This document shows positions 51,040-59,983 of a stretch of DNA of 64,000 nucleotides, piece by piece (position 1 is the first letter of the stretch; each line of letters opens with the position of its first letter). The stretch comes from Streptomyces sp. CB02400. GTDB lineage: Bacteria; Actinomycetota; Actinomycetes; Streptomycetales; Streptomycetaceae. Both the position numbers and the translations under genes were made by a program. The notes under the pieces were generated by a model. It ran no database searches and was not told where the DNA came from. It saw only the letters and a program-made list of their open reading frames with translations. The stretch is from positions 186,001 to 250,000 of the forward strand of contig NZ_LIWB01000012.1 in the NCBI RefSeq assembly GCF_001905725.1. The letters are read 5' to 3'.

Positions 51040-53211
51040 ATGGCGCACAGTCTCGAATCGCTGGTCATCCGGCACACCCACCGCCTTCCCTCCCCCCAGG
51101 GCTCCGCGGGCGAAGGAGCCACCGCCGCACGGCAGTTCGACGCGGCGTTGGCATCCGTGGGCTTCAAGCTCTCGGCGAAGCTGCTGGAGCGGCTGTCCGG
51201 GCTGTCCGAGGCCGCGGTCGTGCACACCGCCAAGCGGACGCTGCGCACCGTGAGCGAGATGGTGGGCGACCACGTCCGGCACAACTCGTACTTCATCGAC
51301 TTTCCGGCGAACGTGCCGGACACCGAAGAGTTCTGGATGCGGTGTGTGACGGAGGCGCTCGTCGACGACACGTCGCGGAAGAACGTGCTGACGCAGCTGG
51401 CACACGGGGTGCTGGACCTGCTCAGCCTCCCCACGTACGGCCGCTACCAGCACACCTACGAGGAGATGCTCGCGGCGCAGGACGAGCTGATCGCCTCGGC
51501 GGGCGACCGGGTGACCGTCCTGCACCTCGGGCGGGACCTGGACGACGAACTCACGGACCTGTACCTGGCCTTGGCGGGCAGTACGACGCCACTGGGCGAG
51601 GACCACCTGCGCGACCTCGGGATCCTCGCCGAACGGTGCGCGCTCGGTCCCCAGCCGGAGCCGATCCCGGTCCGGGAGAACCGGGCGGTCGTCAACAAGG
51701 CCCGTCTCGCTGTCGGCGCGGACCTCCTGCTGGACACCGTCACCGATGTGCTGCGGCTGGCCTGCGCGCTGTCGGGCGGCGACGTGACGCTGCAGGAGCC
51801 GACCCGGTTCCGGGTCCTCCCGCGGCCGGCCCGCCGTGCGCTGCTCGCGGGCCTCGACGCCGTGGTCGCGGCGAACCCCGCCAAACTGGCCGACGTGCAC
51901 GCGCACCGCGAGCCCTTCAAGCGGCTCGGTGAGCGTCTCCACCCGCACGAGTACCCGCGCTGGCCGCACGCCGCCGATGTGTTCGCCGTGGCGCGGGGCG
52001 AGAAGGAGGCGCGGTCCTTCGACAGCCGTGTCGAGGAGCTGCTCGACGAGTTCGACGTCCTCGGCGCGGTACGACTGCTGAAGTCCGCGCCCGGCAAGCT
52101 GTTCCGCGCCCTGGACCTCCTGCTGCGCATCGCCGCCGACCAGGAGCAGCGGGACGCGGTGGTGGCCGCCGCGGTGCGGGTCGCTCCCGAGGTCTCCGGC
52201 CGGGTCGTGCTCTCGGTCCGCGAGCACTTCCAGAACCGGGAGAGTGAGACCGGCGAGCCCCGGATCTTCGTCAATCGCCGGGGCCGTGGCTGGGTCGCCC
52301 CCGACGCCCGGCGGCCGGTGCCCGCCGCCGACCGCGATCGTCTGATCGGCGCCCTCGACGCCGAGATGCGCCGCAGGCTCCCGGTACCGGGCCGGCTGCT
52401 GCTCGGCCCCGACATCCTCGACGTGGCGCTCCCGCTCAGCGGCAGGGCGACCGCGGCCGGGCTCGGCGTACTGCCGCGAGGTTCACTCTCGGCGGTCGAC
52501 GGCGAACAACTGCGTTTCTTCGTGTACTGGAAGGAGACCGGGCACCGGACCGACTACGACCTCTCGGCACTGCTCCTCCACGCCGACTACAGCACCGACT
52601 CCTGGCTCTCCTACACGTCCCTCAAGGCTGTCGGGGGCGAGCACTCGGGAGATGTCACCGAAGCACCCGACGGGGCCTCGGAATTCATCAACCTGTCCCT
52701 GGACCGGGTACGCAGCGCATTCGTCGTTCCGCAGGTCAACATCTACGCGGGCGAGGGCTTCGAGGAGGTCGAGGAGTCGTTCTTCGGTTTCATGCTGCGC
52801 GACGGTGAGCAGCGAGGCCGGCCGTTCGAGCCGCGCACGGTACGCATGAAGTCGGAGCTTCGCGGGGTGGGCCGAGTGGCGCTGCCACTGGTGTTCCGGC
52901 GCGGGGACGACGGCCGGTGGCACGCGAAGTGGCTGCACCTGTATCTGAAGGGCATCTCGTCGGCCAACCGGGTCGAGGAGAACCAGGTGTCGGTGTCCAA
53001 GGTGGTGCGCGCCGTCGTGGAGCGCGAGCATCTGACGGTGCGGTACCTGATCGACCTGATGTCCGGCGACACCACGGCCGTGGAACTGTGGGACGGCGGG
53101 CCGGTCCCGGACGAACCCGTGATGTACATCGGTCTCGAACGTCCCGAAGGACTGCACCCGGACTCCCGGGTCATCACCCTTGAGAATCTGCGCGACTTGA
53201 TCCCGGGCTGA
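51040..53211 (+). CDS. Large protein with TerD-like C-terminus (SCO0854-like)
   Basis: A 723-residue cytosolic protein; ATG 51040 is preferred over GTG 51004. The N-terminal about 470 residues are helical, with Y-F-I-D-F-P-A-N-V-P-D-T-E-E-F-W near residue 90 and V-T-V-L-H-L-G-R-D. I recall this from the MXAN_6230/SCO0854 family, though the RING cysteines of that family are not evident here. Residues about 480-600 are TerD-like (T-D-Y-D-L-S-A-L-L-L, then G-E-H-S-G-D-V-T). The tail may bind nucleic acid or partner proteins. TerD-like domains bind calcium and belong to stress or phage-response systems. Ends before a strong terminator. Confidence 0.6.
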   Translation: MAHSLESLVIRHTHRLPSPQGSAGEGATAARQFDAALASVGFKLSAKLLERLSGLSEAAVVHTAKRTLRTVSEMVGDHVRHNSYFIDFPANVPDTEEFWMRCVTEALVDDTSRKNVLTQLAHGVLDLLSLPTYGRYQHTYEEMLAAQDELIASAGDRVTVLHLGRDLDDELTDLYLALAGSTTPLGEDHLRDLGILAERCALGPQPEPIPVRENRAVVNKARLAVGADLLLDTVTDVLRLACALSGGDVTLQEPTRFRVLPRPARRALLAGLDAVVAANPAKLADVHAHREPFKRLGERLHPHEYPRWPHAADVFAVARGEKEARSFDSRVEELLDEFDVLGAVRLLKSAPGKLFRALDLLLRIAADQEQRDAVVAAAVRVAPEVSGRVVLSVREHFQNRESETGEPRIFVNRRGRGWVAPDARRPVPAADRDRLIGALDAEMRRRLPVPGRLLLGPDILDVALPLSGRATAAGLGVLPRGSLSAVDGEQLRFFVYWKETGHRTDYDLSALLLHADYSTDSWLSYTSLKAVGGEHSGDVTEAPDGASEFINLSLDRVRSAFVVPQVNIYAGEGFEEVEESFFGFMLRDGEQRGRPFEPRTVRMKSELRGVGRVALPLVFRRGDDGRWHAKWLHLYLKGISSANRVEENQVSVSKVVRAVVEREHLTVRYLIDLMSGDTTAVELWDGGPVPDEPVMYIGLERPEGLHPDSRVITLENLRDLIPG

Positions 53212-53300
53212 GTGCTAGCCTTACCCAAGGCGAGGCCATGAAAGGGCTTCCTTCTCAACTCCTTTCTGAAACAAGTTCTTTCGCTTCCCTCGACGTCGCT

Positions 53301-53348
53301 TCGGGCGGCGCCCGCGCGGTGAGTGCGGGCGCCGCCCGAGCCGTTTTT
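53301..53348 (+). terminator. Rho-independent terminator with T-run
   Basis: A 14-bp perfect GC-rich stem (CGGGCGGCGCCCGC with complement), 9-base loop, and GTTTTT shortly after. It terminates the TerD-like gene about 90 bases after its stop. The rest of 53212-53546 is comparatively AT-rich at 53235-53285 and holds no convincing gene. Confidence 0.9.
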
Positions 53349-53546
53349 CACGGTCTGTTCCGCGTAGTCGTAGTCGAAGAGCACGGCGTGCACCAGCAGC
53401 GGGACGACTCATGCCCAACCAACGACGAATCTCCGACCCAGGTCGCTGGCGGCGGTCCTTTCTCCCGCCACCGGCCAGAGTCCATGCTCACCCACCCCGA
53501 ACCAGACGATCACGTTCGGAAAGCGGATGACGTCTAGGTTGGGGTC

Positions 53547-54422
53547 ATGAGTGACAGCACTCCTTTGGGAGATTTCCTCAGAGCACGGCGCGAAACCATC
53601 AAACCGCAGGACGTGGGCCTGCCGGAGCACGGGCGCAGGCGGGTGCCGGGGCTGCGCCGTGAGGAGGTCGCCGTGCTCGCGGGCGTGAGCTCCGACTACT
53701 ACACGCGCCTGGAACAGGGCCGGGAGGCCAGTCCGTCGCCCCAGGTGATCGACGCGATCGCCGCCGCCCTCCGCCTCGACGACGAGGCGCACGACCACCT
53801 GCGCAGACTCACCCGGGCGCCCCAGGAGCGCCGCAGCGTTCCGGCCGGTCACGACGGGATCAGCCCCCAGCTTCTGCGGCTGATCGACAGCTGGCCCGAC
53901 ACCCCCGCCTTCGTCCTGGGACCGGCCCTGGACGTCCTGGCGCACAACGCGCTCGCCGCGGCCCTGCACAGCGGATTCCAGCGGTTCGACAACCTGGCCC
54001 GCATGGTCTTCCTGGACTCGGCCGGGCGTACCTTCTACCGGGACTGGGACAAGGCCGCGAACTCGTGCGTGGCCGAACTGCGCGCGGCCTATGGACACGC
54101 CCCCGACTCCCCGCGGATCGCCGAGGTTGTTGACACGCTCTGCGTGAAGAGCCCCGAATTCTCCGAGCTGTGGGCACGACATGAGGTGAAGGGCAAGACC
54201 CAACAGGCGAAGTACCTGGTACACCCCGAGGTCGGCGCTCTGGACATCCAGTTCTCGGCCTTCACCGTCAACGGTGCCCCGCATCAGCAGCTGGTCGTCT
54301 ACCAGGCCGAGCCGGCGAGTGCCACCGCGGCTGCCTTCGCCGAACTTCGGCCCGGTGCCGGCCGAAGGGGATCCGGGCAGGTGGTACGGCGGGAGTCAGG
54401 CCTGGCTCTCAGCGACACCTGA
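53547..54422 (+). CDS. XRE-family regulator with MmyB-like ligand domain
   Basis: A 291-residue protein of the same type as the one at 6067. XRE domain (R-R-E-E-V-A-V-L-A-G-V-S-S-D-Y-Y-T-R-L-E-Q-G-R) at about 35-60; MmyB-like domain from about 100 (L-D-V-L-A-H-N-A-L-A-A-A-L, then S-P-E-F-S-E-L-W-A-R-H-E-V). ATG 53547 is followed by M-S-D-S-T-P-L-G-D-F-L. No oxidoreductase is directly divergent; the nearest candidates are the Atu4866-like gene and the amidohydrolase downstream. Confidence 0.9.
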   Translation: MSDSTPLGDFLRARRETIKPQDVGLPEHGRRRVPGLRREEVAVLAGVSSDYYTRLEQGREASPSPQVIDAIAAALRLDDEAHDHLRRLTRAPQERRSVPAGHDGISPQLLRLIDSWPDTPAFVLGPALDVLAHNALAAALHSGFQRFDNLARMVFLDSAGRTFYRDWDKAANSCVAELRAAYGHAPDSPRIAEVVDTLCVKSPEFSELWARHEVKGKTQQAKYLVHPEVGALDIQFSAFTVNGAPHQQLVVYQAEPASATAAAFAELRPGAGRRGSGQVVRRESGLALSDT

Positions 54423-55103
54423 CCTGTCGTGTGACCGGCCCGTGGAAGGGGCCCGCGAGCATCCGGGAAATCGCCCCGTTGCATGCGCGGGCTGATGACA
54501 CTGCCCGTTGCCCGCGGCGGCGGGGACGGCGAACGGCTCGGGCACGGCAGGCGATCGTAGGCACGACGATCCCGCTGACGTCGATGCCGGCGGGGGCGAG
54601 CGACGGCGAAGGCGATCGGCGACGCGCCGGTTGTGGCCGCGCGTGGTCTTGCTGCGCAGATCGGCGGTGTGCGGACCGCGGAGCTCGGGAACGTCCCGGC
54701 TGAGGGGGCCCTGACGGCAGCCGGCTCCGCCGACGCCGCGGTTCCGCCTCCGTGTCCTTCCGCCTCTGCTCATGGGCGTCCCTGCGGTGGCTCGCTCCCG
54801 CAGGAAGGGTCCGCCAGCCTGCTGACGGGCCCTTCCTGCTCGTTCGGAGCAGGGCTCTCCGCTTGTAGGCAGGCCGACGGCGTGAGTACAGGGCACATCG
54901 CATTGAGCCCTGACCATGTCACGACCGGGCCGTGTGGCACGGCCTGAAGCGGTCGCCGTCCCACGGACGTCGCCGCGAGCGTGCGTCCGCCGCTTGAGCC
55001 GTTCCGCCGGCGGGCATGTCGCACCTCGCGCCGTCGGCCGCCCGCTCCTGACGCCGGTGCCCGCGACGAGGAGCGGACCTCGGCGGGAATCCCGCGTGAC
55101 CTG
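54423..55103. other. 681-base stretch without a recognisable gene
   Basis: Open frames exist in most phases but none has motifs, a plausible start, or steady codon use. One strong hairpin is annotated inside it. It probably contains a decayed gene that I cannot name. Confidence 0.4.
54801..54838. terminator. Stem-loop, probable terminator
   Basis: Arms CAGGAAGGGTCCG and CGGGCCCTTCCTG pair over 13 bp with one G-T pair and a 12-base loop. Orientation cannot be assigned; it lies between the regulator and the convergent Atu4866-like gene. Confidence 0.55.
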
Positions 55104-55403
55104 TCAGCCGCGCGACGGGACGTCTCCCCGCCGGCCGCGATCGTCATCCTCGCGGTAGAGCACCAGGTGTTCGTGGAAGAGGACACCGTCGCGGACGTCG
55201 CCGGTGGCGGTGAAGCCGGTGTCGTCGACGTAGTCGATGTGGTCACCGGTGACGGTGTAGCGGCCGGTGTAGGCGCTCTGACGTTTTCCGCGGGCCTCGT
55301 CGTAGCGGCCGTTCGGCAGTAGTTCCTGGCGGATGAATCCGTCCGCGGTCACCCACGTCCCGACGTACGGGTGCGGGGCGCGGGGCGTGTCGTTGCTGGT
55401 CAT
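55104..55403 (-). CDS. Atu4866-domain protein
   Basis: A 99-residue small beta-rich protein from ATG 55403. H-P-Y-V-G-T-W-V-T-A-D-G-F-I-R and L-P-N-G-R-Y-D-E-A-R-G, then Y-T-G-R-Y-T-V-T-G-D-H-I-D-Y-V-D-D-T-G-F-T-A, are the conserved core of Atu4866-type proteins, which resemble small lipocalin-like barrels. They are often encoded beside SDRs or other oxidoreductases under MmyB-type regulators. Its catalytic role, if any, is unknown to me. Confidence 0.85.
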   Translation of the reverse strand: MTSNDTPRAPHPYVGTWVTADGFIRQELLPNGRYDEARGKRQSAYTGRYTVTGDHIDYVDDTGFTATGDVRDGVLFHEHLVLYREDDDRGRRGDVPSRG

Positions 55404-55560
55404 GGCTCCACTTTCGAGCCCGCGAAGGGAAGGGGCCAGGCCGCCGTCTCCCCCGGTGCGGACTTCCTGGGGGTCGCGCACCCACGATCGCGGGCGGAAC
55501 GGCGCGGCGAAACGAGGGTGCCGGGACAGACGAGCCTCTTGAATGCGGTGAACCGGGAAC

Positions 55561-55758
55561 GTGAGCGACCAGACCCCTCCCGCCGGTGGCCGTGACATCA
55601 CCCCTACCGGCGGACGGCACCGACTCGCCGTTCTCCGCACCGGCAGCCCGTCCGGAGCCGCCCCGTGGCCCCGTCACGAGCAGCGGGGCCGGTCATGGGT
55701 GCGCCACACCTGGGAAAACGGTGCCCTGGTCGCCGTGGCCCGGGCCGGCCAAGACTGA
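55561..55758 (+). CDS. Possible small protein upstream of the amidohydrolase
   Basis: A 65-codon frame from GTG 55561 ends 69 bases before the amidohydrolase. The C-terminus (R-H-T-W-E-N-G-A-L-V-A-V-A-R-A-G-Q-D) looks protein-like and ends naturally. The first half is Pro/Gly/Arg-rich and less convincing. It could be the tail of a lost gene. No family recognised. Confidence 0.35.
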   Translation: MSDQTPPAGGRDITPTGGRHRLAVLRTGSPSGAAPWPRHEQRGRSWVRHTWENGALVAVARAGQD

Positions 55759-55827
55759 AAACCGGGCAGCACCGGCGCCGCAGACAACCCACCACCCCCT
55801 TCCCACGTCACGGAAAGCAGATCCCTC

Positions 55828-57219
55828 ATGAACGTCGACGACACCACCGGCGCGGCCGTCCTCGAACAGCTCCGACGCCGCCCCGCGGACGAACGGCGCA
55901 TCCTGTTCACCGGCGCGACCGTCGTCACCATGGACCCCGACCTCGGTGTCCTGCACAACGCCGACCTGCTCGTCGAGGGCGACACCATCACCGCCGTCGG
56001 CCCCCACCTCGACGCCGGCGACGCCGTGGTCGTCGACGCTGCCGGCACCGTCCTCAGCCCCGGCTTCGTCGACACCCACCGGCACGCCTGGGAGACCCAA
56101 CTGCGCCGGACCATGCCGGACGTCGACGACCTCGGCGCCTACGTCATGTCCACCCTGGCCGGCTACGCCACGGTCTACCGGCCCGAGGACATGTACATCG
56201 GCACCAGGCTGGCCGCCCTCACCGCGATCGACAGCGGCATCACGACCATGCTCGACTTCTCCCACAACTCCCGCACCCCCGAACACTCCGACGCCGCCGT
56301 CGAGGCCCTCCTCGACACCGGCATCCGCGGCGTGCACGCCTCCATGGGCCCGCACTTCGGCGACTGGGACAAGCAGTGGCCCGGTGACCTGACCCGCCTC
56401 AAGGAGCAGTACTTCAGCACCGACGACCAGCTGCTGACCCTGCGCCTGGCGACGCTCGCCACCGACGAGATCGCCGGCCCGGCGCTCGCCTACGGTCCCG
56501 ACCTCGCCCGCGTCGCCAAGGACCTGGGCATCGGAGTGAACGTGGACGCGGTCTTCGGCACGGCCTCCTCGGACGCGATCCTGCGCTGGGCCGAGGACGG
56601 CCTCCTCAGCGCAGACGTCACCCTCATCCATGCCACCGGACTGACCCCCGAAGCATGGAGGGCGATGGGGGAGACCGGCACCACTGTGGCCCTGGCCCCC
56701 ACCTCCGACGCCCAGATCGGCCTGGAGACCGCGATCCCCGCCGTCGACGAGGCCTTGTCCGTCGGCATCCGCCCGGGACTGAGCATCGACGTCGAAGTAG
56801 CCCTGGCCAGCGACATGTTCACGCAGATGCGGGCCCTGCACGCCATCCAGCGGATGCGGGCCGTCAACGCCGCCCACGGCACCGACCGGCAGCCCCGCCG
56901 CATCACCACCCACGACGTCCTGGACTTCGCCACCCTCCAGGGCGCCCGCGCCAACGGCCTGGCCGCCGTCACCGGCTCGCTCACCCCGGGCAAGAAGGCC
57001 GACCTGCTGGTCATCCAGGCCGAGGACCTCAACAACATGCCGCTCAACGACCCGATCGGCACCGTCGTACTGGGCTCCGACGCCCGCAACATCAGCACCG
57101 TGCTCATAGGCGGCGAACCCCGCAAATGGAACGGCCACGTCCTCCACGTCGACCTGCCCGCCCTGCGCCGCGAGGTCCACGCCTCGCGCGAGTACGTGTT
57201 GAACACCCCGGCTGCCTGA
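55828..57219 (+). CDS. Amidohydrolase-superfamily deaminase/hydrolase
   Basis: A 463-residue metal-dependent hydrolase. The first metal motif is G-F-V-D-T-H-R-H-A-W near residue 82. Later metal or catalytic positions are H-A-S-M-G-P-H-F near 170, I-H-A-T-G near 268, and S-D near 292 in A-P-T-S-D-A-Q-I-G. The layout matches the TrzA/AtzA-MtaD branch (nucleobase, thioadenosine or triazine deaminases) with a composite beta domain at both ends. The substrate is not predictable. ATG 55828 follows a GGAAAG site. Confidence 0.88.
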   Translation: MNVDDTTGAAVLEQLRRRPADERRILFTGATVVTMDPDLGVLHNADLLVEGDTITAVGPHLDAGDAVVVDAAGTVLSPGFVDTHRHAWETQLRRTMPDVDDLGAYVMSTLAGYATVYRPEDMYIGTRLAALTAIDSGITTMLDFSHNSRTPEHSDAAVEALLDTGIRGVHASMGPHFGDWDKQWPGDLTRLKEQYFSTDDQLLTLRLATLATDEIAGPALAYGPDLARVAKDLGIGVNVDAVFGTASSDAILRWAEDGLLSADVTLIHATGLTPEAWRAMGETGTTVALAPTSDAQIGLETAIPAVDEALSVGIRPGLSIDVEVALASDMFTQMRALHAIQRMRAVNAAHGTDRQPRRITTHDVLDFATLQGARANGLAAVTGSLTPGKKADLLVIQAEDLNNMPLNDPIGTVVLGSDARNISTVLIGGEPRKWNGHVLHVDLPALRREVHASREYVLNTPAA

Positions 57220-57307
57220 CTGATCGTTCTCTATTTGTTCGTGGAACCGATCGGGTTCGAGCAGGGGCCTGGGCCGGGGGAGTCGGACTGCGCGGGTGCT
57301 TGGCAGA

Positions 57308-57360
57308 AGGGCCTCTCGGTAGCTCGCGGTTGTCGAATTCAGCGAGGAGCAAGAGGCCCT
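57308..57360. repeat. Long hairpin downstream of the amidohydrolase
   Basis: AGGGCCTCT and AGAGGCCCT pair perfectly over 9 bp, with an inner CTCGC/GCGAG pair in the 35-base loop. It may be the terminator of the amidohydrolase or an end of the adjacent IS remnant. Confidence 0.5.
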
Positions 57361-57361
57361 T

Positions 57362-57590
57362 GTGCCGAAGTGTCGCGTGGTCGTGGTCGCCGAGTCCAGT
57401 TCGTCCGCTCCTGAGTGTGACTGCCTCGCGCATCGGTTCGGGAGTGCGGCCGACCGGCAGATGATCGACGCGGTGCGCTACCTCGTCGGCATCAGCATCA
57501 AGTGGCGGGCGGTGACTCCGACTTCCTCTCAGCCGCGTGGGATCACGCGCTGCAGAATGTGTCTCGTAGCCTGCGGCGTCCCCATGGGCT
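57362..57590 (+). pseudogene. IS5-type transposase N-terminal fragment
   Basis: The frame from GTG 57362 contains R-Q-M-I-D-A-V-R-Y-L-V-G-I-S-I-K-W-R-A, the helix-turn-helix start of an IS5-group transposase (usual form R-x-V-x-D-A-I-x-Y-L-V-x-x-G-x-x-W-R). The frame is then lost; a neighbouring frame continues D-F-L-S-A-A-W-D-H-A. The catalytic domain is absent. Confidence 0.65.
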
Positions 57591-57833
57591 GAGGAGGTGT
57601 GTTGGGCAGCGCGGTGGTGCTGGAGGAGAAGTGGCCGGTCCTGGGCCGACTGAGCGGGCGGCCGGGCGGCCGGGCGGCTGCGAGTGCGGACGGACCCAGG
57701 AAGGGCTTCGCGGACGATCGACGCCTACGCGCGGGGCCCGGCCGAGCCGCCGCGGAACCAATGTGGTCGCACCTGACTCGGGTGCGGCCGCTGCACACCC
57801 GGTCGCAGGTTCGGAAGACACGAGCGCGGTCTG

Positions 57834-58262
57834 GTGCCGCGCTTGGTGAAGCTGCCGTGGGTCCCCAGTGACCAGCAGCGACTCGACCGACTGGACGTTG
57901 TCCGCCAAGAGCCGGTGCGGAACCGGGTGATGCTCACCCTGGCTTACGACGCCGCCTTGCGGCGCGAAGAGCTGTGCTCGCCACGGACCGACGACGTCGA
58001 TCCGGCCCACCGGACGCTCAGGATCAGGACGGAGACGACGAAAACCCGTCGCGAGAGCGTGATTCCCCACTCCGCTCCGCCTGGTGTGCTGCTGTCTGGC
58101 TACCTCGCGCATCGGGCCACGGTCAGCCGGACCCGCGGACCGCTGTTCTGTCGGAGTTGCGCGGCAACCATGGGCAGTAGCTGAGTCCGTGGACCCGGTC
58201 GAAGGCGATCCGCCGCGTCGCGCTGGCTGCCGACCTGCCGCGCTTCTCCCCTCCACAGGGCC
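57834..58262 (+). pseudogene. Tyrosine recombinase remnant
   Basis: The frame starting at GTG 57834 carries P-W-V-P-S-D-Q-Q-R-L-D, then L-T-L-A-Y-D-A-A-L-R-R-E-E-L-C-S-P-R-T-D-D-V, which includes the first catalytic arginine region of XerC/D-type integrases (A-L-R-R-E-E-L). After G-P-L-F the frame breaks; another frame continues S-K-A-I-R-R-V-A-L-A-A-D-L-P-R-F-S. The H-x-x-R and tyrosine boxes are missing, so it is inactive. Confidence 0.75.
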
Positions 58263-58263
58263 T

Positions 58264-58400
58264 GCATGGAAACAAGATGTCGCTTTCAAGGAAGGGGCGC
58301 AGCAGCAACTTGCCGTGCGTTTCGGTGTGTTGCTGCAGAATCTGAAGGAGCGGCAGCGGCGGCTGTCGGCGTACGGGGGAACGTGCAGAGGAATGTGGTG
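58264..58400 (+). pseudogene. Possible ISAzo13-type transposase start
   Basis: A frame reads L-A-V-R-F-G-V-L-L-Q-N-L-K-E-R-Q-R-R-L-S-A, similar to the L-x-E-R-x-R-R-L beginning of ISAzo13-group transposases. Only about 40 codons are preserved. The local GC is lower than that of the neighbours, consistent with foreign origin. Confidence 0.4.
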
Positions 58401-58499
58401 TGTCTGCGTACCGGTTCGAGGACGCTGCTACCTGACGGAGTGCTACCTGGCCGTGCGCCGGGTGCAGCGCGGTCGCCCTGTACCTCCGCAGACCCACAC

Positions 58500-58910
58500 G
58501 CCGACGGCGGCGGGACGACCGACAAGACCGTCGCTGCCGAGGGGACCCAAGACGCCGAGACGGCCCGCGGTCCCGCGACGTACGAGGGTCCGCTGCCCGT
58601 CGACCCGGTCTGCCTGATCTGCGCCTCCGGCACCACCGCCATGCCCAAGGCCGTGGTCTCCACCCACCAGCAGACGCTGTTCGCAGTCCACGCCATCGCC
58701 GAGCGCCTGCGCTACCGCGCCGACGGCGTCGTCGTCGTATATCGCCCCTTGCCGCTGTCCTTCGACTACGGCCTCTGCCAGGTCTTCCTGAGCGCGCTCG
58801 CCGGCAGCCACGTCTGGCTCGGCTCGGCCGCGGAGTCCGGCCCCGCGCTCCTGGCCAACCTCGTGCGCAGCGGTGCCACCGTGCCGCCGGTGTCCGGCCC
58901 TGCCGGCACC
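58500..58910 (+). pseudogene. AMP-binding ligase fragment
   Basis: One frame holds C-L-I-C-A-S-G-T-T-A-M-P-K-A-V-V-S-T-H, the AMP-binding P-loop of acyl-CoA ligases (with Ala in place of the usual Gly after T-T). It is followed by L-P-L-S-F-D-Y-G-L-C-Q-V-F and G-S-H-V-W-L-G-S-A-A-E-S-G. It stops before the A4-A10 motifs, and the start is also missing. Only about 100 of some 500 residues remain. It directly precedes the broken PPTase, suggesting that both came from a lost biosynthetic cluster. Confidence 0.75.
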
Positions 58911-58978
58911 CCGGCCGTGCGTCACTGGACCTGGGTACCGGCGCCGAGGCGGCCGCGGCGCCGGTCCCGATCGACGAA

Positions 58979-59520
58979 ATGCTGTCGGCCACGACCTCCC
59001 TGGACCGGCTACGGCCCGAAGAACTGGGGGCAGCCGCCGCCATGGCCTCGTGGCGAGCCCGGGAGCACCTGGCCGGCCGAGCTCTGCCGCGGCACCTCCT
59101 CGTAGGCCCGCTCGGAGAGGAGGGTGCCCGGTCGCCACTCGTCCCGGAGCCCAACGGCCGGCCCCGGTTGCCGGCATCTCCCCGCACCGGGGTCAGCGTT
59201 TCGCACAGCGGCCCGTACGCGGCAGCCGCGATCGGCATGGGTCTGGACGTCGGCGTCGACGTCCAGACTTCCCGGGTGCCGTCGTCCGGGATGCTGCGCC
59301 GCTGCTGCCTGCCCCGGACGGCGGCACAGCCGGCGAAGATGCCGCCCGACCGTGCCGCGCGAGCCTTCGCGGAGGTGTGACCGTACAGGTGTCGTGCGTG
59401 AAGGCACACGGCACCGGGCTGTCCGGGACGCCTTGGCGGGTGCCCGCCGAACCGGACCAGCCCACCGGCGCCCGGGGGAGCCTGCGCTGGCAGCGCCTGC
59501 CTTTGCCGGCTGCGGCAAGC
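58979..59520 (+). pseudogene. Sfp-type 4'-phosphopantetheinyl transferase with one-base deletion
   Basis: From ATG 58979 the frame gives W-R-A-R-E-H-L-A-G-R-A-L, then G-V-S-V-S-H-S-G-P-Y-A-A-A-A-I-G and D-V-G-V-D-V-Q, the Mg-binding region of Sfp-type enzymes. It ends at TGA 59378-59380. Adding one G there restores E-V-W-T-V-Q-V-S-C-V-K-A-H-G-T-G-L-S-G, the second signature (W-x-x-x-E/S-x-x-x-K), and continues to W-Q-R-L-P. So it is a nearly complete PPTase inactivated by a single-base loss, or a sequencing error. It would activate carrier proteins. Confidence 0.78.
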
Positions 59521-59983
59521 GCCCGGCACCCTGCGGCCCTGGCCCTGGCCCTGGCCCTCGTCTTCGGAGCACCGCCCGACGACACCCGAGCGGAGCGGAA
59601 AGCGGGCGGCCCGCCGGCCGATTCCGGCTCCGCCGCCAGTTCACCGGCCGACATCTGTCCAGGCGCAACCTGTGACAACGCGGCGGCCCAGGAGCAACCG
59701 AAGAAGAGACACCTGGAAAGGCACGCGGACGCAGCCCGAGGGCTGGGGCGCCTACTTCGTGCCGCGTGACGGCGAGGCCACCGCACCGGTACGCCCGCCG
59801 AGCGACGGACTGTGGGAGAAGGCGGAACGCTGGGCCGCGCGTGCTGTCCGGGAGCGGGTACCCGCGCGGTGCCCGAGGATGGGTACTGCATGAGCAGCCA
59901 TGAAAGAGGCGGGCCATGAAGGAGCCCCGAAGCGGCATATCCGCCCATGGCGTGCGCGCCTGCCCGGCGAGGGGACCAGGGAT
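59521..59983 (+). other. 463-base stretch with a doubtful small frame
   Basis: A 73-codon frame at 59672-59893 (GTG start) includes G-W-G-A-Y-F-V-P-R-D-G-E and E-R-W-A-A-R-A-V-R-E-R. It may be the tail of another decayed gene. Nothing else is recognisable apart from the promoter region of the phosphatase. Confidence 0.3.
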
